Under the pieces are notes generated by a model. It ran no database searches and had not been told where the DNA came from. It was given only the letters and a program-made list of their open reading frames with translations. Position numbers and translations under genes: made by a program. 64,000 nt of DNA from Lunularia cruciata (Eukaryota; Streptophyta; Marchantiopsida; Lunulariales; Lunulariaceae): NCBI GenBank assembly GCA_948567375.1, contig OX419756.1:37586333-37650332 (forward strand), written 5' to 3'. Each line of letters starts with the position of its first letter. The stretch's first letter is position 1. Positions 34,485 through 45,419 of this stretch are shown piece by piece.

Positions 34485-37117
34485 TGTCGTCGGGAAAATA
34501 ATCTACACGTAGTATTGGTGCCATTTGGTGTGAGTTTTCATGTTAGTGAACTCAAGGGTTTATGTTGTGGTGAAACCGGTAGTTGCTTCGTGATCATATA
34601 AGCTCAAGGACTTTCTCTTGTGTTAAGGAAACAAGGAAATTGAATGGTGGATTTTTTTAATGTTACAAAACCTCAGGGTATTTGGCTTGTCACTTAACCG
34701 TTGGAGGATTACTATGTTATTGGGGGTCTCATGAATTTTGGGGAAGATGAAGAAGGGCTGATTAAGGATTTTTCAAGAGAAGGAGAATTTTGGAGAAGAG
34801 GAGTGAGCAATGAGAGTTTTAGGAATTGAGTTATGACAGTGTGAATTTCCGACAAAAAGATGAAGGGCTGAACAGAGGGCTTTTGGGAAATAACAATAGG
34901 GTTCTTTTTGGGAAAAGGACAGAGGAGTTTTGAAGGAGAGGTTTTGCAGGATTTTTGAGAAAGATGAAAGGCTGAACAGAGGGTTTTGGGAAATGATAGA
35001 GTTTTTTGAAGGAGAAGTTTGCGGGAGTTGAGTTCTAACAGTGTGAAATTTTGAGAGAAAGATGAAGGGTTGAACAAAGGGTTTTCGGGAAATGATAGAG
35101 TTTTTCAAAGGAGAAGTTTGCGGGAGTTGAGTTCTGACAGTGTGAAATTTCAAGAGAAAGAAAAGAAAGAAAGAATTTCAAGATGAATGGCTGAACAGAG
35201 GGCTTTTTGGGAAACAATAGAGGAGTTTTGCGAAGGAGAGGTTTGCAGGATTTCAAGAAAGATGAAGGGCTGAAAAGATGGTTTTTGGGAAATGACAGAG
35301 TTTATTGAAGGAGAAGTTTGCGGGAGTTGAGTTCTGACAATGTGAAATTTTGAGAGAAAGATGAAGGGCTGAACAGAGGGCTTTTCAGGAAATGACAGAG
35401 GAGTTTTGAAGGAGAAGTTTTGGAGCAGTTTCAAGAGAAAGATGAAGGGCAGATAGTAGGGTTTCCAAGAAAAAGATAGAGGAGTTTTTAAGAGAGAAGT
35501 TTGCAGAAATTTTTGAGAGAAACAAAGGGCTATCGGGAAATGACAATAGGGTTCTTTTGGGAAATGCTAGAGGAGTTTTTTGAGAGAGAAGTTTGCAGAA
35601 ATTTTTGAGAGAAATAGAGGGCTTTTGGGAAATGACAGTAGGGTTCTTTCGAGAAATGCTAGAGGAGTTTCTGAAGGAGAAGTTGGCAGGAGTTTGGAGA
35701 GAAATGGAGGGCTGACAGTTGATGGGAAATGACAAGAGGAGTTTAGAGAAAAAGATGAAGAGCTGACAGTGGAATTTTGTGAGGTAACAAAGAGTTCAGT
35801 TTTGAGGCAGCAATGTTTTTCGTGAAGTTGATGGGAAATGACAGGAGGAGTTTCCAGAGAAAGATGAAGGGCAGATAATAGGGTTTTTGGGAGGAGGACA
35901 GAGGAGTTTTCAAGAGAGAAGTTTGCAAGAAGTTTTGAGAGAAACAAAGGGCTTTTGGGGAAATGACAGTAGGGTTCTTTTGGGAAATGACAGAGGAGTT
36001 TGCAAAGGAGAAGTTTGCAGGAGTTTTCGAGAGAAAGATGAAGGGCTGATAGTCGGGCTTTCTGGAAATGATAGAGGAGTTTTCGAAGGAGAAGTTTGCA
36101 GGAATTTTTGAGAGAAACAGAGGGCTTTTGGGAAATGACAGTAGGGTTCTTTTGGGAAATGACAGAGGAGTTTTTCGAAGGAGAAGTTTGCAGGATTTCA
36201 AGAGAAAAGTAGAACCTAGAAGCAGGAGTTGAAGGAATAGAGAATTTCCCATGTGGAGTTTTTTGAGACAAGAATGTGAAAGCTTTCAAGAAGGGCAGGA
36301 AGTGACTTGTTTTCAAGAAAGGTGTGAGCAGATTTTTTTTCAAGAGAATGACATAATGAAGAGTTTTTTGGAAATGCCAAAGAAGGAAGTGACAGAGAAG
36401 GAAGTGATTAGTTGCGGGACAAGAATAAGGGAGAAGTGGAATGAGAACCTGTCGACCAGAGAACAGACTTGGAGAAAATCTCAGACGGAGCCACGACAGA
36501 ACGGAGGGCTAAGAATTGTAAGGGTTAGGATGTAAAACTTGCTTAGTTCTCCTCCTATGTGTACATGCTTTGCCATTGAAGATTTTAGTCGGTCATTGTA
36601 TTGTTTGATGTTGCTTAGGTTCCCCACAAAAATTTATAACTGCAAGGCTTGAGATTACAATAAATTTATACTTCCTTGATGAATGTGAATCTTTAGTCCG
36701 TGAATAGTATAAATGAGAGGACTCCAGTCTTGGAGCTCTCAATCTTAGTCGAGCTACATTTTGAAGACTTATCACTGACCTGATCATGATTAACTGAACC
36801 TGGCCATAGACTGTGATTTGTTAGAGGAATTACATCACAGCCTATTGAACACAACTTAACATGGACAGACCTTTAACATTGGCAATGAAGCTTGAAGAAT
36901 ACGATTGCACCAATGAAGCCAATCCAAGAAGCCATTAACCATGAGCCTATGTTTAGAAAGATCGGAAGCAAGCTGCTCTAGCAAGAAGGACTGCCAGCCA
37001 GGCAAGTAGAAAGAGCGTCTGATTACAAAGAGCTTTGAACAATTGACAAGCCTAGCAGTCTGAGTGCAAGCAGCCATGTGCTTGGTGCACTCCCAAGACC
37101 AACCGATCCCCACGATA
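34485..37117 (+). repeat. R3a 3' LTR, 2.63 kb
   Basis: Collinear with 4140-6387, including the minisatellite (34740-36210). Bases 36787-37040 are absent from the 5' LTR. The end CACGATA is a changed form of CGCGACA. The flank gcgt (37118-37121) repeats 4136-4139. Confidence 0.9.
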
Positions 37118-37121
37118 GCGT

Positions 37122-37480
37122 GTTATGATGGCAGGTTACAGGTTGCCCTTTTCCCTAGTGTAGTTATCTCAGTTAGAGTAACATTAGTGGGTGGTGCTTA
37201 GTTGGTATTGGCACTTGGTCGTGTTGGCACGTGGTGGTGTTGGCACTTGGTGGTGTACTTGCGGTTGCAGTTGGTGGTTCTGGTTTGCAATTGCGGTTAC
37301 TTGGTCACGACGCAATTCTTTGGGGATTCAAGAGGAGTTAGTCTTGTAGTACGCAGTGGGTTTACTTGGAGTGGTGCTTGGTATCAACCTGTATCTCAGG
37401 TCCTAGTGAGGGAGGAGATTGACTCTAAGTTGGAGTTTGACACATGAGCTGATTCAGTTGAGAGTGCACTCGGTGTGTCC
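37122..37480 (+). pseudogene. R5 gag N-terminal region, resumed after R3a
   Basis: Contains a degenerate GT-rich run (ggtgttggcacttggt-type) near 37203-37300, then a reading ending VREEIDSKLEFDT*ADSVESALGVS. After R1d and one target copy are removed, this runs in frame into NKLRSLQEFQWKAGESL at 39408. Confidence 0.55.
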
Positions 37481-37550
37481 TGTGAGCAGGCCTATCTCTC
37501 ACTTAGGATGAACCTCTGATTTGTAGGTTCATGGTCTACTTCGAAGAGCA

Positions 37551-38699
37551 GTGGGTAATGAAGAGTCTATCCTACTCATAAAGGAGTTTCATGAAGGTTT
37601 AGTATGTGGAGGACACTTTGCAGGAAAGGTGACTGCTTTAAAGATTCTAGATGTAGGTTACCATTGGAGAGGGATTTTCAAGGATTGTCTTGATTACTGC
37701 AAAACTTGTCATGTTTGTCAAGCTTTTGCTAGAAAGTCTACATCCACTCCACCACTTAGATCAATTCCATTGCTAGGAGCTTTTGAGAAGAGGGGAATTG
37801 ATTTTGTAGGTCCTCTCAATAGAACCCCAAGGAACAATTGGTACATTGTGGTAGTTACTAATTACCTTACCAAGTGGGTTGAGGCTAAACCATTGAGGGA
37901 CAAGAATGAAGATGAAGTGGGTAGATTTCTTTATGAATGTATTATCACTAGGTTTGGATGCCCTTTGGAGTTGGTTTTTGATAGAGGAGGAGAGTTTACA
38001 GGAAGCATTACTACAACCATGCTACGACATTTCTCTATCACACATAGAGTAACTACATCCTCTAAGCCAGATTCCAATGGCTTGGCAGAGAGAACCAATC
38101 AGACCTTGTGCATGATGTTGGCCAAAGATGCAGAAATGGAGGGGGCTAAACATTGTTAGGACCAGAGGATTCACAAAGTTTTGTGGGAGTATAGGACAAT
38201 CATGAAGACTTCCACCATATATTCTCCATTTCAATTGGTATATGGTATTGAGTCTACCTTACCTATTCACTTTGATCTTCCTACCTTCCAAAGCATTCAT
38301 AGGAGATTGAAGAAAGCACAAGGAGGTGATGCAAAGAAGTCAAGGAAGGATCAACTCATGGAGTTGGAAGAGGCAAGAGCAATTGCAATGGTTCGAGTGG
38401 AGCAAGCCCAAAGGAAACAAAAGGAGAGCTATGACAAGAGGCAAGGCAAGAAGAAGGTGGAGCCTTTCAAAGAAGGTGATTGGGTAACATTGTTTGATTC
38501 CATTTGATTCAAGAGAGTGCAAAAGAAGTTTTTGCCTAAGTACTTTGGACCTTTCATAGTAGAGAAGGTGTGGGGAAATTACACCTATGATCTCAAGGAG
38601 TTGGGAGGAAGACACTTTGATAGGATTAACCATGATAAGTTGAAGATGTACCATAGAAGGTCAAGATACCTTCACTTTGATGACAAAGTGAAAACTTAG
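37551..38699 (+). pseudogene. R1d integrase
   Basis: One frame of about 383 codons has two stops (38157-38159 and 38505-38507). The zinc-binding part has EFHEGLVCGGHFAG and CKTCHVC. The core has RGIDFVGPL (Asp), LVFDRGGEFTG (Asp) and SNGLAERTNQTL (Glu), so all three catalytic residues remain. The C-terminal part has KEGDWVTLFDS and YFGPFIVEKVWGNYTYDL, a GPF/Y-type block, with no chromodomain. This is the best preserved integrase in the window. The RT and RNase H that should precede it are missing. Confidence 0.8.
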
Positions 38700-38711
38700 T
38701 CCAAGGGTAAA

Positions 38712-39402
38712 TGTTACACCCATTTGTGCATGTGTGTCGTATTGTGATATTTAGCTTGGTATACAAGTACTTAAGAGATATTATTTATATAGAGATAAAG
38801 GATGGTTCTATATTAGTCATGGTTAGCTAAAGTTAGTCATAGGTAAGATAGAGGGGACCTTACTTTAGAGGAAGTAGAAAAGATGAGCACCACTATTTTG
38901 GATTTTAGTGTGTTGACTTGGTATTATTCCTAAGTGTTTGGCTTTGAGGAAAGAGTTGAGAACTCTTGGGCCCACAAGATTTTTTGTTTTGGATTCTTCT
39001 TTAGTCCAAGGATAGCCCATGTGAAGGAATCCTTGACTTAGTGGTTGGGTCAAAATAAGACCACATGCTTAGGGGAATATGCCCATGTGAATGGATATTC
39101 CTTTCTACTTTTTGACTTTACTTGACTTTTAGTCTAGTAGCTTGAGTTACTACGGTAATTAGTAACTTTGGTTTGTAACTATTTCACAAGTATATACACA
39201 AGGGGTGAGGAGGTACTCATCATCTTTTCATTTGCAACTACCTCTCTCTCATTGAGTTCTCTAGTGAGCAATGTCTTGAGTCTTGGAGTGTTAGCCTTGA
39301 AGGAGTATGATGGAGTCGGGGTTCCTTGCCTTCTTAGTCCATAGTGCGCTCCCATAATAGCCATCAGAGCTTCATCTTGAGTGAGAGACAGGTCGGCTCA
39401 CA
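38712..39402 (+). repeat. R1d 3' LTR
   Basis: 691 bp, starting TGTTACACCC (TGTAACACCC in other copies) and ending CGGCTCACA. Preceded by a short CCAAGGGTAAA tract. Confidence 0.9.
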
Positions 39403-40430
39403 TGACTAACAAGCTGAGGAGCTTGCAGGAGTTCCAATGGAAGGCTGGAGAGAGCCTATGCAAGGCATACACTTGCATGAGGCGGCTGATCAGTTTCACT
39501 CATGGAGTTATTGAGGCCCATGCAGTCCAATTTTGGTATGGGATACTAGACAAGGAGTTACAATGTAGAGTTTGTGATGCTACATTGTTGCAGGCTACTT
39601 CACCTACTTTGGCAGTGGTCTTTGGTTTGGGTGAGCGTATTGAGCTCAACATGGTGGAGGAGAGGGTGGTGACATCTGGATTTGGTAGGGAGACCTCATC
39701 CACGGCTGTCACTTCTTCTAGAGTGCAGCAGAGTGCACCACACCTAGTTGGTTTTCAAGGACATGGTGGACAGCCCAGATCCTATGGAGCGAGTAGAGGG
39801 CCTAGTGGAGTTAGACCCTTACCTTCATTTTTGGGTCAACAATAGCCAATGAGTGGTGGTGTTGCTTGCTGGACTTGTGGTAGACCTCACCATAGGAGAG
39901 AGTGTACTCAGAGCTGCGGACTTGATACCTTTGGTGCATCACAGCCATCACAAAGGTAGTGTGAGCACTACCACACATTTGGTCACACTAGTGATTGGTG
40001 TTTTGACTTACACCCAGAGTTACGGAGTAGTAGGGCTGCTATGGCAGGTAGTAGAGGAGCTCCAATTCATGGAGGATGAGGTGGTAGAGGTGGTAGAGGT
40101 GGTGGTAGAGGATCTACACCTAGTAGGGATGCAATACCTGCCCTTACTTCTGACACAACTATGGCTTCTTGGATTGAGCAGTTAGAGCAAAGATTGGCTA
40201 GTATGGCTATTGCTTAGAGGAGATCAGATTCGGGTGCTGAGGTTTCCACCTCATATGCTAGTGATTGAGATGCTTTGGACTTCATGTGTGGAGTAGCACA
40301 AGTGGATGAATCTGCAGTAGTGACTAGGAGTGCAGTAAATGCTCCAGAGCCTAGAGGAGCATCAATGGAGTTGGACTCACATAGAGGAGAGGTTGGGAGA
40401 TAGGTCAGACTTCTCCAGTCTTTCACACTA
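39403..40430 (+). pseudogene. R5 gag with two zinc knuckles
   Basis: Capsid-like part: NKLRSLQEFQWKAGESLCKAY, then VQFWYGILDKELQCRVCDATLL and LGERIELNM, typical of the retrotransposon gag domain. A first knuckle, CWTCGRPHHRREC, is at about 39871-39909, and a second reads CEHYHTFGHTSDWC near 39962-40003 with one Cys changed to Tyr. Several stops interrupt it, including 39843-39845. The frame (coordinate multiple of 3) continues into protease. Confidence 0.75.
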
Positions 40431-40439
40431 TCTGAGGCA

Positions 40440-42010
40440 TTGCAAACAACATCCATGGTTCCTAGACGTCCTAATGCAGGTGTGGTAGGTGGTGATGGAG
40501 TGCATGATGGACTACCTACTAGTCAACCACCTGCTACTATACAGACTGAGTCTAGCATGATGTTGGAGGCGGCTCAGCTGATTATGCGGCATCCTTTGTT
40601 TTTGGCCAATGACATGTTTACATTGGGAGTTGACCTAGCTCTAGTGTTCCAGTTGGCTGCTACACTTTGTGAGAGTAGGGATGATGCGGTTCCTACTACT
40701 AGGGCAGAGGTGGTTGATAGTGGAGCTGACTTGGTTGAGGAGCATGGGATCCGTTCAGCGACTAGTGGTTTATGGCCGGCAGCAACGGCTAGACTAGAGG
40801 AGTTGCCAGCTAGACTGGCCTTTGAGAGAGCACGGTTCACACCTGGTGTGGTCCTATTGGATAACCAGAGGGGGATTTTACGTTTGGTAGGACCTTCAGG
40901 GAAGGTCTTTACACCACAAAGAGTCTTGTTAGACTCTGGTGTGCAGCCCCTTATGTTGGGGAATGCTGCAATTGTTGGTCTAGAGTAACGGAAGACCGAT
41001 GTGGAGAGGTGTCTATTTCAGATCCAGACATCTCTAGGTGGTGGTTCGACACAGTACATCACACGTGGGGAGCTTGTTGTCCAGGTTCAGCCTGGTCATC
41101 TGACTGATAGCTCGGTGATGAGAGCTCAGGTGTAATACTCCAAGGACAAGAGAAGAGAGAAAACACAGATTGCACACTCAAACATTCGATGCCCCAAAGG
41201 AGCACCTTCTCTTTATTATATAGACAAAGAGGATCTCCTCCAAGGAAGCTCCACCAGAGGATTAGGGACATAGATAGATGACATGTCAGCAAGGTCCACC
41301 CTTGGATTACTTACTTGGATGGGTGACATGTCTGGTCTAGGTCCTATATAGTTGGTCAAACAAGCTTTGACCGGAGGGAATCTTTTAGGGAATCTTCCTA
41401 TAGGAATCTCAGAATCACATAAGGTACCATTGGAAAGCTCTAGACAAGACAAAGCAAGGGGGAGGGAAGGCCAGCCTTTTCTCCATTTGGGGAGAGGAGT
41501 CTGCACACTTTCGAGGCCTAATTCATCCGTTTAGGCCTTTGAAATTGCCTTGAAAGATTTCAGCCATATTTTGGTTCCTACTCTATTAGTAGAAGTCCCC
41601 TTTTGGTGATACCTCTTTCTGATCTGTTTATTCCATCATGTGTAACATCCTTCTAGATGTTACCAAACCAATTCTCACATTTAAATCATATGTCTAGCTA
41701 TGGGTTCTAAGGTTCTCAAGTCTATTTTGGTTTTTGCCCTATTAGTAGAAGTACTCTTTTGGTGATACTTCTATCTTATCTATTTTGACCATCATGTATA
41801 ACATCATTCTAGATGTTACCAAACCAAATTTCACATCTCGATCATATGGCTAGCTCTTGGTATTACATCAGGCTATTGCAACAATAGTTGAGTCATATGA
41901 TGTGCTAGTTGGGGGAGTAGTGTTATACCCCATGGGTTTCAGCATTAACTATTGGAAGGAGATAGCCTCTTATAGACCTAGTTGGCAGTCTGGTGAGGGA
42001 CGGGTATGTT
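40440..42010 (+). pseudogene. R5 aspartic protease, split by R4 solo LTR
   Basis: A linker of about 130 residues is followed by FTPQRVLLDSGVQPLMLG with the catalytic DSG at about 40930-40938. A stop lies at 40986-40988. The solo LTR occupies 41131-41867. The fold continues with TIVESYDVLVGGVVLYPMGF and YWKEIASYRPSW at about 41875-41985. Removing the LTR and one target copy restores the same frame. It would process the polyprotein that includes the methyltransferase. Confidence 0.75.
41131..41867 (+). mobile_element. R4 solo LTR with perfect target duplication
   Basis: 737 bp, TGTAATACTC to GGTATTACA, flanked by tcagg at 41126-41130 and 41868-41872. The inverse copy is 22445-23180. No internal region is present. 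The intact duplication makes it one of the younger events here. Confidence 0.92.
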
Positions 42011-42379
42011 GCCTATCAATATGCTTCAGTAGTAGCAATCTTGGCTCACTACAATCCGGGACCATGGCAACATCAGTTTTAGCATTCAGTGGTGCAGTTA
42101 CTTGGCATGGTGACTTGTTGGAGGGGAATGCCCATGTAGAGGATACTCCAATACCAGAGGAGATAACTCAGCTTTGGAGTACAAGTGGGATTGTTCCATC
42201 CACCTTGGATGTTCCATTGTGGAGTTCAGAGGAGGCATTGCAGTAGCATGCAGATCAGTTGGTGCAGTAGGCTTGGAGTGGAGCCTTCGTACCATCAGGA
42301 GATGAGTGTGAGGATGAGCCTCCAAAGGTGATTGCTTTGACACCTATGGATACCACACTCATTGCTTGGCAGTATCCAA

Positions 42380-43330
42380 TAGAGGAGATATGCCTATTAG
42401 AGTTGTTTGGGGGAATCAGCACCAGACTAGCTGGCAGATATCCGAGTACATAGGTACTTGTATGTAGAGAGAGATGAGACTGTTGAGCGAGTCTCTCTAC
42501 ATCATGTGGCACACTTGGCCTATCGGTATTCAGTGTTATTACTAATGTCAACAGTCAGAGGTTACCATGAGACATTTCCTTACTGGGGGCGCATGATCTG
42601 GAGAGACATGGGCCTATTCACTTGGTGATTTCTGGATGGCCATGTCAAGGACATACACATGCTGGTAGAGGATTGGGTCTTCAGGATCCTCATTTTGGTG
42701 TGTTTTGGGAGATGTTACGGATACTACAACATCTCTAGGTTCATCAGTCTGTTTCTCTAGCTTACTTTTTGGAGAACGTTCCTTTGATGGGTGATTCTTG
42801 CAACAGAGTGGTGGCAAGTACACATCAGGTCCATTCTTGGATGGGACCAGCTGTATTGTTAGATGCAGCCAAGGTGGGATCATGGGCTCATCATCTTCAT
42901 CTTTGGTGGACAAACCTCTTACCCAAAGAGGTTTTACAACGTGCATATGATGGGATCCAATGACTTGACCACATCCTTGTTGATGATATCTTGGATGTTG
43001 GGCGTTAGTCTTAGATAGTGGTAGTGGCTGATAGGTCACCTATGGCAATGGTAAACCTAGTTAGACAGCCTAGAGCCACATTTCCCACACTCATGAGTTT
43101 CCCAAGCTCTTATGCTTTTTGAGAGGGAGGACCGGGACTTGTTTGGGACTCATAGTTACAGTAGTTGGTGGAGCCCAACGCTGATGAGAGAGAGCGGGTG
43201 ATGGGTTTTTGCACTGGTATTACCGTTGTTCCAGGAGTGTCAGAGGCGTCCAAGCATCAGGTGTTAGGTCAGGATATGGACCTGAACTGTTTGACCTGGA
43301 TTGTGAGCCTTGGCTTGGCAGAGCAGCATA
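42380..43330 (+). pseudogene. R5 cytosine-5 DNA methyltransferase domain between protease and RT
   Basis: C5-methyltransferase motifs occur in canonical order: I, LLELFGGIS (42394-42420); II, RYLYVERDE (42452-42478, shifted frame); IV, SGWPCQGHTHAGRGLG, with PCQ at 42640-42648 and its Cys codon at 42643-42645; VI, ENVPLMGD (Glu-Asn-Val at 42772-42780); VIII, DAAKVGSWAHHLHLWWTNL (42862 onward); IX-X, ERVMGF...T and LGQDMDLNCL (43186-43300). All but motif II share the frame of the flanking protease and RT. Motif VIII (compare DAxEVSxAHRARxFWGN) and the unrearranged order point to a DNMT3-like rather than DRM source. The enzyme would methylate cytosine in DNA using AdoMet. Stops (for example 42736-42738 and 42961-42963) and a frameshift pair make this copy inactive, though PCQ and ENV are intact. 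Confidence 0.88.
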
Positions 43331-43639
43331 GGATGCGCTTGATAGGCATCACCACTCGGACACTTGTGAGCCTTGTGCCTATTGAGACGATTCAAGCACA
43401 TGCTGGGGGCGATGGACCGAGTGGACATGGTATTCTTGGGACACATCCAATAGCTACTAGGGAGAGTGGTCTACTTGGAGTCCATCCAGGTGAGTGTGGG
43501 CTACTTGGATTACACCCTTGGTCCACATGGGATACAGCTAGAGGACGTGTGGAGCTTGCAGCCAGAGTGGATGGAGTTTTTCACACTGAGGTTGGGACCT
43601 CTAGTAGTTGGGAGTATGGCACTATTACTCCCAAGGGCC

Positions 43640-44640
43640 CAGTGTAGCAGCCAGTCAGTATGTCTTCCACTCCTACTACAGTTACAAAGGATACTTGGGA
43701 GCCAGATCTTGGACCCAAGCTTACAAGAGAGGAAAGACAAAGGGTTTGGAGGTTCTTGAGGAGCCACACGAGTTGTTTTGCCTTCAGTATGAAGGATTTG
43801 GGTGCTCTGAAAGGACATGGTATACAAATTGAGCTCACTAGCAATACACCAATTTTCTAACGTCCTTATTGATATAGTGAGATGGAGAGGGCATTGATTC
43901 AAAGCCGGAGTAGTGACCTTTTTGAGGCTGGTTTGGTGGAGATTTCACATGGAGAGTATGCATCAGCAACAGTGATGCCAACCAAGAAGGATATGCATGG
44001 CAACTACACAAATAAGGAGATGTGTGGAGATTACCGTCCTATCAACTGACAGACTAGGGCTGATTGGTATGCCATGCCTACAACGGAGGAGATTTTTGAT
44101 GCGATTGGGCATGCAAAGGTCTTTAGTACTTTGGATCTTTGAGCAGGATATCATCAGTTGCCGATCAGGGAGGTAGATAAGTCCAAGACAACATTTTGGG
44201 CTATTGATCCTCATGGCAAGGATGTGTTATATCAATGGAGGTTCTTACCATTTGGGTTGAAGAACACTCCTACTGAGTTCTAGAGGGTCATGGAAAGGAT
44301 CCTAGTTGGATTGGATTTTGCTTGGTGTTATATTGATGACATTTTGGTCTATAGCACTACTGTGGAGGAGCATGAGAGAAAGTTGTTGGAGGTGTTTGAG
44401 AGGTTGAGATCTCATGGACTCAAATTACATCATGGGAAGTGTAGGTTTTTCCACGAGCAAGTTGAGTATTTGGGTCACACTATCTACCCTGGAGGACTTG
44501 GTATTCAGCAGACCAAGGTGGAGGCTATTGCACGTATTCCTCGGCCTACAGATGTGAGTAAAGTGCAGCATTCCTTGGGTTGGCAAACTTCTATCACCGC
44601 TATATTAGAGGATTTTGTGCCATTGCAAAGGCCTTGACAA
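43640..44640 (+). pseudogene. R5 reverse transcriptase
   Basis: A connector (LTREERQRVWRFLRSHTSCFAFSMKDLG) is followed by fingers and palm blocks: SDLFEAGLVEISHGEYASATVMP, then EMCGDYRPIN, KVFSTLDL*AGYHQLPI, YQWRFLPFGLKNTPTEF, and the active site YIDDILVYS (YIDD at 44329-44340). The thumb follows (GHTIYPGGLGIQQTKVEAI). Stops near 43858, 44047, 44140 and 44281 include changes explicable as CGA to TGA or CAG to TAG. The YIDD form is the usual one for chromovirus-like gypsy RT. Confidence 0.88.
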
Positions 44641-45115
44641 AGCTGACCAAGCTTATACAGGAGTGGTGTTGGGGAGATGAGCAGGAGAGAGCTTTTGTAG
44701 AGCTCAAGGAAGAGGTTGACATCTGCTCCTATTTTGAGGAGACCGATTAGAGGACGACCATTTCAGGTTCATACTAATTGGAGTATGTTGGAGCTTGGAG
44801 CGGTGCTCACCCGACATGATGATGAGAAGGAGTTTGTGGTGGCCGATGCTAGTCGCTCCAACAATTCAGCAAAGGCAAAGTATAGTTCCTATGAGGGAGA
44901 GTGCTTGGCAGCAGTTTGGGCAGTAGCACATTTTGGATGTTACCTATTTGGTAACCCCTCACTCTCATCATTGATCATCAGCCATTGAAGTGGTTGATGG
45001 AGTCCGACAAGCTTTCAAGGAAGCTTGCACAATAGGCTCTGATTTTACAAGAGTATGATTTTACGGTTGCTCACAGACTTGGAGTGGTGAACCGTGATGC
45101 AAATGGGTTGAGTAG
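44641..45115 (+). pseudogene. R5 RNase H
   Basis: Blocks read APILRRPIRGRPFQVHTNWSMLELGAVLTRHDDEKEFVV, SRSNNSAKAKYSSYEGECLAAVWAVAHFGCYLFG, and, in a shifted frame, HQPLKWLMESDKL and DANGLSR at the end. The catalytic Asp block (usually HTDAS) reads HTNWS, so the first acid is lost. It follows RT directly. Confidence 0.75.
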
Positions 45116-45419
45116 AAACCTATGTCCTAGCCAGCAGGATCAGACCGGAGCACGTTGGCATGGTCAGACAGATGAGGAGATGGTGCCTGGTTGGCATGCA
45201 TTGGCCTTTCTATGTATATTTTTAGAGGCTTTGGTGGCATCTCTCTCAACGCATACAGGAGGAGTTATTGGGGTCACAGATCCAGAGAGTGAAGATATTG
45301 GTACAGTTCGACAAGACATTCATGATGATGTCTTAGTGATGGACTATCTTTGCACTGGTGTTGTGGGTGGCATAGTTGGGGCCAAGGAGAGAGACTGTGT
45401 TCTTCAGTGAGCCAGGCGG

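Larger units (their letters stand above)
4140..37117 (+). mobile_element. R3a, Ty3/gypsy element split by R2a
   Basis: LTRs at 4140-6387 and 34485-37117 share ends (TGTCGTCGGG start; CGCGACA and CACGATA ends). They are flanked by gcgt at 4136-4139 and 37118-37121, read as a 4-bp target duplication. A probable tRNA-Arg-type primer site, gag, protease and RT lie left of R2a. RNase H, integrase, a polypurine tract and the 3' LTR lie right of it. The RT reading breaks at 10456 and RNase H resumes at 32578-32582, flanked by R2a's target duplication. The gag and pol frames carry many stops. Confidence 0.9.
37481..39402 (+). mobile_element. R1d, 5'-truncated R1 element with the same LTR terminus at both ends
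   Basis: The right end is a complete R1 LTR (38712-39402). The left end is not an LTR start. It is a 40-base inverted copy of the LTR's other end (37481-37520, reverse complement of 39363-39402), joined to pol. Flanks tgtcc and tgact may be a decayed 5-bp target duplication. R5 gag reads in frame across the insertion once one copy is removed. Confidence 0.75.

Noticed and set aside
41857..42246. Independent gene after the R4 solo LTR
   Set aside because: Phase and content show it is the continuation of the R5 protease and linker.
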